Positions 21,995 through 33,195 of a stretch of 64,000 nt of DNA are shown one piece after another; positions within the stretch are counted from its first letter, which is position 1, and every line of letters begins with the position of its first letter. The DNA lies in the NCBI GenBank assembly GCA_963556695.1, contig CAUWAG010000012.1, forward strand, positions 1,736,001 through 1,800,000. Reading direction: 5' to 3'. This stretch comes from Anthostomella pinea (lineage: Eukaryota > Ascomycota > Sordariomycetes > Xylariales > Xylariaceae). Position numbers and translations under genes: made by a program. The notes under the pieces are model-generated. The model saw only the letters and a list, made by a program, of their open reading frames with translations. It was not told the DNA's origin and ran no database searches.

Positions 21995-24900
21995 ATGTCG
22001 GTGCTGCCCCAGGAGATCCATGCCGAGCTGGCCCAGCTCTTGCAAGCCCTGCAGTCCCCCGACAACTCCGTCAGATCTCAGGCCGAAGACCATCTACAGA
22101 ACAATTGGACCAACACGAGACCTGACGTCCTGTTGATGGGCCTGGCCGAGCAGATCGCCGGTTCCACTGATGCCTCGGTATGTATCTCACTCAACCTCTA
22201 CCTGCTGTTGCGAATGCGACCAATGCTGACCGCTACCTGCCGCCGCACAGCTTCGTTCCTTTGCCGCCGTCATATTCCGTCGCATAGCCTCCAAGACGCG
22301 CAAGACAGATAAGGGTGACAATGCCGAAATGTTCGTTTCTCTGCCTGTCGAACAGGCAACAGTCATTCGCCAGAAGCTCCTCGAGACCTTAGCAACCGAG
22401 TCCGATCGCCTGGTCAGGAATAAGATTGGCGATGCCGTGGCAGACGTTGCCCGGCAATACTCAGAGAACAGTTAGTACAGCCATTTCTGCCTACTTGCAC
22501 AGCAACCTGCGTTGGTCATATAATACTCCATACTCGCATTGACGTCCTCGGCCACCGCGCTCATCCCCTTCCCACACGAGGTGTCGTGCAGCTACTGCTA
22601 TAGCACCAACAAAAGAGCACAACAAAAGAGAAAAGCCAGTACTAACTTGAGATGGCAGACGAGCAGTGGCCCGAGATCCTTGCCGGGCTATTCCAACTGA
22701 GCACCTCCTCCGACGCGGGTCAGCGCGAGACTGCCTATCGCGTCTTTGCCACCACGCCCGGTATAATAGAGAAGCAGCACGAGGGCGCAGTCATGGAGGC
22801 TTTTAACCGAGGCTTCAAGGACAGCTCGGTCGCTGTCCAGCTGGCCGCCATGGAGGCCTTTGCTTCCTTCTTCCGGGGTCTCACCAAGAAGAGCCTACCC
22901 AAGTACTTCTCCCTGTTGCCCGATGTCCTCAACATACTCCCCCCCATCAAAGACTCCCACAACTCCGAAGACCTTGGCAAGGCCCTCCAGGCCCTCATCG
23001 AGCTGGCCGAGACGTCGCCCAAGATGTTCAAGCCCCTATTCCACAACCTCGTCGTATTCAGCGTCGGCGTCATCCAGGACAAGGACCTGAGTGACACCTG
23101 TCGCCAGAACGCCCTCGAACTGATGGCCACCTTCGCCGACTACGCCCCCTCCATGTGCAAAAAGGACGCATCTTACACCAACGACATGATCACCCAATGT
23201 CTGAGTCTGATGACAGACCTCGGCGAGGATGATGATGATGCAGCCGACTGGCTGGATTCGGACGATCTCGACCAGGAAGAAAGTGACCTCAACCACGTCG
23301 CCGGAGAGCAGTGTATGGATCGGTTAGCCAACAAGCTCGGTGGCGAGACCATCTTGGCCCCAACCTTTCACTGGCTTCCTAGGATGATGACGTCTATGGC
23401 CTGGAAGGACCGGCACGCCGCACTGATGGCCATCTCAGCCATCTCTGAAGGTTGCCGGGAACTGATGATCAAGGAGCTTAGTCAGGTCCTTGAGCTTGTT
23501 GTTCCCGCCCTGAAGGACGTCCATCCCCGAGTACGCTGGGCCGGATGTCAAGCTCTCGGCCAGATGAGCACTGACTTTGCGCCTACCATGCAAAAGGATC
23601 ACTACGACACAATTCTGAAGGCCATCGTGCCTGTACTGGACTCCCCCGAGGGCCGCGTCAAGGCTCACGCTGCTGCTGCCCTGGTGAACTTCTGCGAAGA
23701 GGCAGAGAAGAGCACATTGGAACCATACCTCGATGATCTCCTATCCCACTTATTTCAGCTTCTCCAGAACGACAAGCGGTACGTCCAGGAACAGGCGCTT
23801 TCGACTATCGCCACTATTGCCGATGCCGCCGAGGCTGCCTTCTCTAAATATTACGATACCCTCATGCCCTTACTAGTCAGTGTCCTACAACGCGAGAATG
23901 AGAAGGAGTTCCGACTACTCCGCTCCAAGGCCATGGAATGTGCTACTCTGATAGCACTGGCCGTCGGCAAGGAACGTCTCGGGAATGATGCTATGACTCT
24001 GGTGAATCTCCTCTCCAACATCCAGTCCAACATTACCGATACCGACGACCCTCAATCGCAATATCTCATGCACTGTTGGGGTCGTATGTGTCGGGTACTT
24101 GGAGCCGATTTCCTGGGGTTCCTGCCGAACGTGATGCCACCCCTGGTCGAGTTGGCTAGTGCCAAGGCAGATATCCAGCTTCTGGATACTGATGATGAGG
24201 TGGAACAATACCAGCAAGAAGACGGGTGGGAGCTGGTGCCGCTCAAGGGAAAGATGATCGGTATCAGGACCAGCACCATGGATGATAAACACATGGCGAT
24301 TGAGTTGCTCGTCGTTTATGCACAGACGCTGGAGGGCAACTTTGCCCCCTATGTCGCCGAAATTATGGAGAAGATCGCCATCCCTGGACTCGCATTCTTC
24401 TTCCATGATCCGGTCCGCTTCATCTCGGCGAAGCTAGTGCCTCAGCTGCTCAGCTCGTACAAAAAGGCCTACGGTCCGGTCTCCAATGAGCTCCGGGGTC
24501 TGTGGGCTGGGACAGTGGATAAGCTGCTTGAGGTCCTGACGGCGGAGCCCGCTATCGATGCGCTTGCCGAGATGTACCAATGTTTCTACGAGTCTGTCGA
24601 GGTCGTTGGCAAAGATTGTCTCAGCCAGCAACATATGGGCAAGTTCATGGACGGAGTCCTTTCCGCGATTGAAGATTACAAGGACCGCGTTGCCCAGCGT
24701 GACGAAGACAAAGAAGGTGTCACGGCCGAGGATGCCGAGGATGAAGCCGAAGAGCTCATGCTTGCCATTGAGGACGATCAGACGCTTCTCTCCGACATGA
24801 ACAAGGCCTTCCACTCCATCTTTAAGAACCACGGCGCCGTCTTCCTCCAGCCGTGGGAGCGTCTCATGGGAACCTATCAAGAATTCCTCACCTCGTCAGA

Positions 24901-25857
24901 TCCAACACAGCGCCAGTGGGGTTTGTGTATAATGGATGATGTGCTGGAGTATTGCGGACCGGAAAGTGTTCGTTATGCTCAGTCAATCAGCGGCGCTCTT
25001 CTGGAAGGTTGCAAGGACCCGTCGGCTGCTATTAGGCAAGCCGCTGCGTAAGTAATGGCCCTCTACCTTCATTGACTGACTCATGCTAATCACCCATTCG
25101 TCGACGAATGCATGACTTCCACGGTCTCAGACTTTGCTAACATGTTCTCGTAGATATGGAATTGGTGTGGCTGCTCATCACGGCGGAGCCCCTTGGTCTC
25201 AGTTCCTTGCGGAGTCAATACCGTACCTTTTTCAAGTCACCCAGATCCCGGATGCTCGCGGTGAAGATGCCGTCTATGCAACTGGTAAGTATCTATAGTA
25301 GCTTTTGTCGTTTCTCAGGGGCGGCACGATCATGTGCGTCAGCTAACGCAACTTCAGAGAATGCTTGCGCAGCTATTGCCAAGATCCTTCACTTCAACAA
25401 GCAAAGTGTGCAGGACACGCAGGCACTTTCTACGCAGTGGCAAGTGACCTTTGACTCAAACCTTATAGAGAACCTCAGCTAATCGGAACCCCACAGGATC
25501 AACACGCTGCCTGTCACTAATGACGAGGAGGCAGCACCATACGCGTATGGCTATCTCGTAGAGTTGATTGAGCAGTGAGTAGATCTTCGGCCTCCCGTTA
25601 CACTTGAATCTACGTCTTGCAATACTGATCGCTCCCCTTCCTCCAGGCAAAACCCTGCTGTGACGAGCCAGGCCGACAAGGTGTTCGTCTACGTTGGACA
25701 GGCTCTGGAGGCTGAGATGCTACATGGTCAACTGGGCGGCCGTGTTGCAAGAGCAATACAAATACTGCTCCAATCCGCAGGCGTTGACCCGACGCCGCTG
25801 CTCCAACAACACTTCTCACCTGAAGGCCAGCAGACCATCAGGCGCCATTTCTCATAG
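21995..25857 (+). CDS. KAP121: importin beta-3 / karyopherin Kap121 (Pse1) family
   Basis: Nuclear import receptor that carries ribosomal and other cargo through nuclear pores and releases it on Ran-GTP. Seven exons: 21995-22177, 22251-22470, 22659-25047, 25154-25284, 25358-25439, 25497-25574 and 25647-25857, giving 1,097 aa (yeast Pse1 has 1,089). HEAT repeats run throughout; family blocks include [47 protein letters not shown], an acidic loop [13 protein letters not shown], and near the end [20 protein letters not shown]. Intron 2 has a perfect TACTAAC branch. Intron 5 (25440-25496) begins GCAAGT, a GC-AG intron; the splice is needed to keep the conserved Trp before INTLPV. A C-rich leader precedes the ATG. 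Confidence 0.96.
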
Positions 25858-26391
25858 AATGAGAAGTTGAAACGACACCGCGCGACCTCCATCGACGGGC
25901 GAACGACCGAGCCTCACCAAGGGGCACCATCGCTTGTCAGATGGTCTTGTCAGAAGGGTTTGATCGCAACGGCATGGGTTCAGGAAGAACAAGCCGACGA
26001 GAGCATAAACTACCCCTACTGGAACGACGCATATGCCTCACAGCCTGGACACGACATCTGTTCGGATCTTGCTTTGTCTTCGGAGAAAATCTTACCCTCG
26101 GCATGGATGGAGTGACGGATTTACGTGGGCATTTGGGCCTACCGGAGCACTAGCTGTTTTTTAGGAGCAGCAGTCATCAAGTGGCTGTTGACCTCATGTC
26201 CTTAGATAGAGACCACGTATCAAGACGTGTCCATGCTTTTCCTCACCAGTGAAAATGAAGAGCAAATACGACTGTGTAAGGAAAGTTCTGTGTTTATGTC
26301 AGTGTGATTGCGTGCATGTTGGCTATTAACTAAGCCTTGGCATACTAATAACTGAAATCATTGCTCAGCCGCTTTATGGACTTGATTATGC
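25858..26391. other. convergent intergenic region
   Basis: 3' regions of the importin and phosphatase genes. Nothing else recognised. Confidence 0.45.
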
Positions 26392-27083
26392 TCACGGTGA
26401 GCCATTCGTCCCTGATCCCTTCGTCTCTCCCGGCCCGCTTGCATTACGCATCTTCACACTCTCATCTGTCTCCTGCAGAAGCGCATCTTCGTGTTCAACC
26501 GGATAGAATCGATAGCTCCGAAACTCGGCATTCTTCCACCACCCTTTCGCCTGACTCCCGTCCTCGTTCAGATCGCCCGTCACAAAGTGCAAAAAATCAC
26601 CATGCGACACGACCACGACCTCCTGCTCGTCACGGTCCCGCAAGAATCTCCGGAGCTCCAGCGCGCGCTTCTCCAGCGCATTGCCGTCGGGTGCCCATCT
26701 CCCCTCCTTGGAGTCGTAGTCGACGTACGTGTCCTGGCACCTCTGGAAATCGACGACGCTGCCGTACTCCTCGGTGGGCGCCCGATGTCGCTGGGCGTGG
26801 TGGCCGGCTTGTCGGCGGCCTCCTGGGCGAGCGGGAGCGCGAGGATGCGGCGCTTGCCGGACTGCAGGTAGGGCTCCATGCCGACGAGGGCCGTCTGGAC
26901 GGCGCGCCGGATCGGGCTGGCACAGACTAGGTCGACGCGGTCGAAGAAGGGGAATATGGTCGAGAGGTGGGCGCATTGCGAGCGGCCTTGAGGGGTCAGG
27001 TCCGGGTCGGGAATATTCTCGTTCTCCTCGGAGTTGTGGTACCCTTCTGCGTGCCTTATGGAATGGACGGCTCTGGGTGCCAT
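26392..27083 (-). pseudogene. histidine phosphatase (phosphoglycerate-mutase-like), one-base frameshift
   Basis: A two-histidine phosphatase like yeast Pmu1. The N-terminal frame (from 27083) has SIRHAEGYHN, the RHxExxHN phosphate pocket, then DPDLTPQGRSQC and ASPIRRAVQTAL. The C-terminal frame (ending 26392) has WAPDGNALEKRALELRRFLR, then VVVVSHGDFLHFVTGDL with the second catalytic His, then GWWKNAEFRSYRFYPVE. The two frames meet around 26776-26783 at GGGCGCCC, where one base is missing relative to an intact frame. No GT/AG pair can bridge it. With the base restored the protein would be about 230 aa, the normal size. Everything else is well conserved, so a sequencing or assembly error in a GC palindrome is as likely as a true mutation. 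Confidence 0.82.
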
Positions 27084-27692
27084 GGTGGAATTTCCGAGAA
27101 TTTCCGAAAATTTCCGGAATTTCTAGAAACCCGATTATTTAAAGCCACGTGCAACGGGTTCGACGAGCGTTTATTGATGAGCGCATAAGAATGCTGAAAG
27201 CGTCTGCGAATAGAAACATATACTCGCCCAGACTCTTTAGCAAAGACGTCATCTCAATGTTGCTCACGGCACAGCTCAAACTTACATTGTTCCGGACCCA
27301 TTGTGCTGTACTAGAGCAGAAACCTGAAGGCGCTGAAGGCTATGAATAATGAGAGTAGGAGGACAAGCACGTATCAAAGGCGCCCTCACGGAGACAAATG
27401 ACAAACTGTACCTATGCGAGCCAAGGCTGGAAAGCAGGAAGTCGTCGATGGCCTATGTTAGGGGCAGACGGATCAACCCCATAACTGTACCCCGACCGAC
27501 TCCAGCGCTACCCGCCTTGACTAGGTAATAACGTGGCCGTCGTATCCGACAGGGAGTCGTCCGAGTCATGACCCGAGGCCTAGACGTCCTCGGCGCACAT
27601 CCTCTGCCGGACGCCTCCACGCCCGTCTTTGCGTGCGGCGAAAAGTGCGTGGTGGGAACGACTCCGTCGGCCTCGGCAGTCTTCTACCGAGG
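27084..27692. other. intergenic, left edge of the transposon island
   Basis: Nothing recognised apart from the phosphatase promoter. It ends at the TA dinucleotide where the pogo-like element starts. Confidence 0.5.
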
Positions 27693-27694
27693 TA

Positions 27695-27736
27695 CCATCC
27701 CCCCATAGAAGTCGGCCACCCCCACTAGTCGGCCAG
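27695..27736 (+). repeat. left terminal inverted repeat of the pogo-like element
   Basis: Starts CCATCCCCCCATAG; the 42-bp match to the right end is perfect. Contains AGTCGGCCA twice. Confidence 0.95.
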
Positions 27737-27846
27737 CCAAATTGTGGGGTCACCACCAAAACACCCCCTTATTCACCCACCCACGAATGAAGCTATTCAG
27801 ATCGGAGATTTATGGAAATATTATCATTCGAAAGCGCTGAAGCTGT

Positions 27847-29616
27847 TTACTCGTACAATCTTACGGGCGTCCAAATGGCTCGCCCCGAACGGGTGTGCCT
27901 AGGCTCCTGTACAGCCTCCAAAACCTCCTCTTCAGCCGAGTCTTCGTCCTCGTCCTCTGAATCCTCTGAATTCACAACTACAACTTCTGCTTCACCCGCA
28001 AGGGCACCAGGGGTGATAGTACCACCCGTAGTTAGTATCTGCGTGACTGTTCTGAATTTCCTGTTAGGATTAGGGACCTTCTTCCGCTTCTTAGGCCGTG
28101 CCCGCTCCAGTTCAGCCTCCAAAGCCTTGATCTTCCTATCCTTAATCACAAGCTCGGTCTCCTTAGCCTCGAACGCGTTCGCTATCTTCCTATACTTCAG
28201 CCTGGTTCCTGGAGATCGTTTTTTGCCAAAATCCATAATCTGCCGGCTCGTAGTAGGCGTCCGCTGGTCCTCTGGTTCAGAGCTTCCAGGAGTATCAAGC
28301 TCAGGGGTCTTCCTCTTATCTTTTTGTATCTCTGGGTGTTTTAAGCACTTTCTACGGCTGATAGGATAACATCCAGTGACTTTGAAGCCAGAGAGGATGT
28401 TTTGTTTCGTGAAGGCGGCAGTTCTGGCTTTGCTATAGCACCGGATGAAGTTGATCTTGTCAACAGGCGAGGCATCCGTCAAGGAATTCAGCTCAGAGAG
28501 GAATTTCTGGTAGTATGCCTTCAGGGCATTATAGGGACCGTTATCCAGGGGTTGTATGCCGTGACTAGTATGTGCAGGAAAGAAACAGAGCAATATGTTG
28601 TTGAGAAAACATATAGTCATGAATTCGTCCTATTAATACGCGTTAGACTATATTAAATCGGGAAAAATGAAAGAAAGTCCATTTAAAATAAGGAAAAATC
28701 GTATATGTACGGAGGTGTGGCTCTTGTGGCCATCCAGTATTAAGAGGATAGACTCAGACTGGTCTCCTCCTCGTTCTTCGTTTGCCTGTGGGAGGAAAAC
28801 ATCTTCTAGCCACTTGCAGGCTATAGTATTCAAAATCCAGCCGTTCTCTGAGCATGTATAGTACCAATCTGCGGTCTTTTTAAACTCGTCGATGAACCAC
28901 TGCACTTGGAGGTCCTTCCCCTTGAAGATAATACCTGGTTTGAGGATTTTTCCAGTTGCTGAGATGGTCTCGATAAAGGAGGTCCAGCTACGGCCCTGTG
29001 GGCTCTTAAGGAAGGCTTTATTAGTAGCAGAACTACCTATAACTAGGGAATCAATACCTGTGAATCTAATGAGATTTTTTCTGGAATTAAAGGGGTAGAT
29101 ATAGCTACCAAAACCCGCCATAATGCCGCCCTTATTGACGTTATAGGTGTTTTTTGGCTTCACCCAGCCGTAATCTTCGAGAATTTCGAAGAACCAGTTA
29201 ACTGACTTAGGCGTGAACCCCTTGAAGCGTGCTGCTTCCATCCTTTTGCCGACTTTCGTCTTGATTTCGGGGTTGCAGCGCTTGAAGGCTGCCGTGAAGG
29301 TGTCTCCTAGGGGGCCCTCATCTCCCTTCTTCTTCAACAGCTTCTTGACGATCTCACGAACCAGGGAGTGCAAAGGAGCTAGGCCGAGATTTTCCTGTAG
29401 TAAAATCCACTTGACTATAGTCTTTTCCTGGGCAGGGGATAGTCTCTGTTGCTGTGTGTGGGCTTCGGTTCTGGTAGCCTTGCCGTTGAGTCGATCAGAC
29501 AGCGTTTGGTGCGGAATACCGTGTTTTTGACCGGCTTTTCGCACAGATAGGCCCTTATCTGTGATATCTAAGATCGCCGAAGCCATCTGATCCTCCGTAT
29601 ACAAATAGGGAGGCAT
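27847..29616 (-). CDS. pogo/Fot1-like transposase, open frame, first catalytic Asp lost
   Basis: Exons 29616-28711 and 28629-27847, joined over an 81-bp intron (GTACAT to TAATAG), give 562 aa without a stop. The N-terminus has a psq-type helix-turn-helix (ILDITDKGLSVRKAGQKHGIP) and a CENP-B-like second DNA-binding domain (to about 130). The DDE domain follows. The second Asp is in LLILDGHKSHTS; the third is in PAHTSHGIQPLDNGPYNALK, which the splice restores. The first motif should read N-x-D-E-x-G but reads NVNKGGIMAG at 29140-29112: Asp to Asn and Glu to Lys, both G-to-A changes. The C-terminus is acidic and low-complexity. The protein is probably unable to cut DNA. The truncated relative at 39.5-40.7 kb keeps NFDETGFMMG at this place. 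Confidence 0.93.
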
Positions 29617-29870
29617 TTTGGGCGACTATACGATGCTGCGGTGCATATAGAACGAGGCTTTAGGAGAGCCGTGAAAATCTCTATTTAGGGTACCAAAGGC
29701 GGGGTAATAGCTCCTCGATCACATAAGCCGGGAGGGGTAAATTTAGTATTGGGGAAAACCTCAAGATCAGGGCTATCTAGAGCACTAAGTACATTGTGAA
29801 TAGCTTCAATATCAGGCTGAATCTGTATAACTGAACATGTGGGAGTTTTGGTGGTGATAGTGGGGTTTGC

Positions 29871-29912
29871 CTGGCCGACTAGTGGGGGTGGCCGACTTCT
29901 ATGGGGGGATGG
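29871..29912 (-). repeat. right terminal inverted repeat of the pogo-like element
   Basis: Reverse complement of the left end over 42 bp, followed by TA. Confidence 0.95.
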
Positions 29913-29914
29913 TA

Positions 29915-30930
29915 GCTCGAAGCGCTGTTAGCGTTTTGAACCATCCGGCTTCTCATGCCTACTGCAGGTCTGTTCCTCTCTATCCAGCAGACAGTGATAT
30001 CCACTACTCGAGTCTTGTTTGCTGGACAGTGCGGCGGTGCGATGTGCCATGACATCGGTCATCCAAAGGTTTGACATCTTCCAGATTGTGCGGACCACGA
30101 GAGCCATTGTCATCATGCCACTATCGCGCTCGAGATGAAACCCAGTACTCAGAGCGAGTGACTACTAACCGGGAGTTTAAGCACCAAGTCAGATGACAAG
30201 TCTCCATGTTACATAGCTAACATGATGTCGCGTTTCCCACGCAACTCAGCTTGCCCCTTTCCACCAAGGCTAGTTTCATCGCCCCTGATTCAACTCCCGT
30301 CTTCCATCTCGGACAGACCTCGGTTATCAAGCGATTGAGCCTTCTGCCCTGGGATTATGGCTCTGGTGCCTGTTCACTCATACGGCGTCGTAGATGGGAA
30401 TGGGGTCTGAAAGGGGCTGATAGGGCCCGTGGATCTTGACATTGATTCCACCGCTTCACCTCCACGTTTCAATATCTACCGGGCTGGCGCATGCAGTGAA
30501 ATGGTATTGCATCATGAATGTGTCGGTGACAGGTGAGCCTTCGGGAGCATAGTCATACCTGCTTGGTGAGTAGGCATTGATGGTCACTCGACGACACTGA
30601 GAGTATACACATCGAATCGAAGCCCTCCATACGGAACTCGCACGCCTGTTCCTTTGCCGCTATGCTTCAAATACTTCACTGTGTAAGGCGCGGCACAACA
30701 TAGTCTGCATCACGAGGTACACCATCCTTAAATCCCATAGTAGTCACTAAGGCTATGTTATATCTCCGTATTTGTGCTAATCAGAGGGCTTTCACGGAAT
30801 TACGGGCGCCGGGCTAAGCTGGATCAGATCCCGCTCGTCATGTGCCTTATAATAGTAAGTAAATGTTTAAGGTTAAATTAGGTGGTAGGTTATCGGCTGA
30901 CACATATTAATCTGGTTATTTTTTAAACAT
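29915..30930. other. spacer between two transposons
   Basis: About 1 kb with no gene or repeat I can recognise, becoming AT-rich in the last 100 bp before the LTR. Confidence 0.45.
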
Positions 30931-31133
30931 TGTGAGATTCTAGAAGGGTCACAAGCCTTGGGGGTGCGAGTGGTTGCTGCAAATGTTGTTGTCATTCTCA
31001 AGTATGCTTGGCAGGGCTAATGTACAGCTAAATACTATACTGCACCATGCCAGGGTGGATCCACTGTTCCCTTGACGGCCCCCTAGTGGGTACTGCACCT
31101 TAGGGCACCATATCTGGGATCCAACATCTGACA
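30931..31133 (-). repeat. 3' LTR of the copia element
   Basis: 203 bp, TGT...ACA ends, about 89% identical to the other LTR by eye. A purine-rich stretch (minus strand GGGCAAGAGGGCG, 31134-31146) beside it is the likely polypurine tract. Confidence 0.93.
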
Positions 31134-31261
31134 CGCCCTCTTGCCCAAAAGGTGCAATTGCACTCTGAAATCAGCAAAATCACGGTCTATCTATCTATCT
31201 GGGATCACGGCAGGCGTGCTATAGCACTCCAAGCCAATAATCTGGTGATCCATATGTCTAT

Positions 31262-32034
31262 CTACTCGAAGTCCTCCAAGCCTAATAGCCGTATGAACTC
31301 CTTGTGGTTCGCCCCTAAGAGCGCTTTGGTAAATCCATCAGCTGGATTTTCCTCGCTTCTGATATACTGCGCCTTGATATAGCCAGCATCAGCTTCTTGG
31401 CGAGCGTAATAATATGCAATATGGATGTGGCGCTTCTGTTTTGATATTTGTGATTCCTTTATCCACGCAATTGCGCCATTATTATCTTTTAATAAGGTAG
31501 TCGGCCCTCTAGCATCAGGTTGAGCTGTGTGAGGAAGCTCTTGATCCACGACGCATCTCCTGCTGCCTTTGAAAGAGCGATGTATTCAGCCTTAGAGGTG
31601 TTTTTCGCTACCACTGTCTGTAGTTTTGAATGCCGCAGGATGGGAGCGCCAGAGAGAAAGAATACAAAGCCTGTAACTGATCTGCCGGTATCTGGGCAGG
31701 TCCCAAAGCTCGAGTCCACGGCTCCATAAAGCCCCAGCTTATTAAAATGACGATAAGGATAATCCTTTGCCAATCGCCTATATCGTATAGCTTTCTTCCC
31801 AGTCCCGTTCATGTATTTGACAACCCTCTTAAGGGCCTGATAGTGGCTTGGGGACGTGTAACTCATAAATCGCGCCCAGGTCGAAGCCGCAAAAGCTAGG
31901 TCAGGGCACGCAATCCACGCTAAAAAGATGAACTGGCCAATTGCAGAGGCGTAATCATAGATTTCATCTGTAAAGGCCTCTCTAGTGTGTTTTGTGGCTT
32001 CTTTAGCCGTTATAGGATCATGAGGAGAGATCAC
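31262..32034 (-). pseudogene. copia pol: RNase H region
   Basis: Two frames overlapping at 31489-31549 carry the copia RNase H. The upstream one has FIFLAWIACPDLAFAAS and RVVKYMNGTGKKAIRY, then a serine/lysine stretch ending KAEYIALSKAAGDASWI. The last has LKDNNGAIAWIKES, KRHIHIAYYYARQ and NPADGFTKALLGANHKEFIR. The frame change shows that it is dead. Confidence 0.9.
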
Positions 32035-32214
32035 ATAGTTGGTGTGCTATACACCCAGCTTCTCTGTGACCTTTGTGACATACTGCTCTTGATCAAGCCT
32101 CACATTGTCATCGTCAGCGTTCTTAACAATCCAAACGCCCAAGAACCAGTCTGCGGCTCCTTTGCCTGTGATCAGCGCGTCCTCTTTGATAGACTTGGTG
32201 AGGTCTCTAAAGCG

Positions 32215-33030
32215 CTAAAGATCAGATCTAAAGAGGAGAAAGTCATCCACATACGAGGCGATCACCTCGCATGTAGCACTGTTGAAGTAGATTGTATCAT
32301 CCAATATGAGGGGTTTAAATCCGTGCTTGCTAAGCAGTTCGCGTACCTTCTTCTGCCACATTACGTCTGACTGTTTGAGGCCGTATAATGGTCTCAACAG
32401 CTTGATAACCTTTTTAGGAGCGTAGCAATATAGCCTAGCCTGATCGGGATGGGCCTGGAAATACTTGTACAGCATAGAAAACTGCTGCATAAAGATGCGC
32501 TCCTAAAGTTCACCGTTTAGATATACGGCAATAAAATCGATCTGGATAATATGCCATCTTAGTGAAGCCGCAAGCGCCATTAATATCCTTTATGATACTG
32601 AACGGGCTGTAGAAGCCGCGGTTTCATTGTAGTCAATACCCTTGTGCTGTATGAATCCCCTAGCACAGATTTTGCCCTTGAACTTATCAAGTTTGTCAGT
32701 AGATAGGAACTTCTTTTTCAGTACCCATTTTGCATCAATCAGATGGTCTGGGATAGCCTTGCTGGTACTTTTGAAACTAAAGGTGCCGCGCTCAAGGTTC
32801 TTTCTGATCTCTTTGAAGATAGCTGCAATCCATAGCTCCCTCTTTGGTCCATTTATGGCTTCCTTAAAGGTAGGGTCCGTAGCTGCCCTGGCCTCTATCA
32901 ACCTGTAACTAGGCGACAGGATCCTTATATGGTATGTGGCTGCACTGTCATCACCGGGATCGTCTTGATCAGGGTTGAATAGATACTCTCGCTTGTCTTT
33001 AAGGAGTTCATTGACGGTCTGAGCGTTCAT
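32215..33030 (-). pseudogene. copia pol: reverse transcriptase region
   Basis: Broken RT. 33030-32590 has the start (AINGPKRELWIAAIFKEIRK, DAKWVLKKKF, ARGFIQHKGIDYNETAAS). 32490-32215 has KLLRPLYGLKQS and ASYVDDFLLF, the catalytic YVDD box. The stretch between is interrupted by stops and a shift. Confidence 0.9.
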
Positions 33031-33195
33031 CTAATTCATGGTAGCAGCTATATCATGGAACGTAGCCATCTCAGTGCGCTCCTTTGTGAAGTGCACATTG
33101 TAATCAAATATTTTAGAATCAAAATAGCCGTCAGGGTCGTCCTAATCAGAGTCAGAAGCAGCTACTGAGCCGCCTACCTTGCCACTCTCGCACTC

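Larger units (their letters stand above)
27695..29912 (-). mobile_element. complete pogo/Fot1-like DNA transposon
   Basis: A 2,218-bp element flanked by TA on both sides (27693-27694 and 29913-29914), the usual pogo/Tc1 target. Its ends are inverted repeats: 27695-27736 and 29871-29912 match perfectly over 42 bp. Similarity then continues imperfectly to a shared CACCACCAAAAC, about 68 bp in all. Each repeat contains two copies of AGTCGGCCA, probably transposase sites. One transposase gene fills the inside. Confidence 0.95.
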
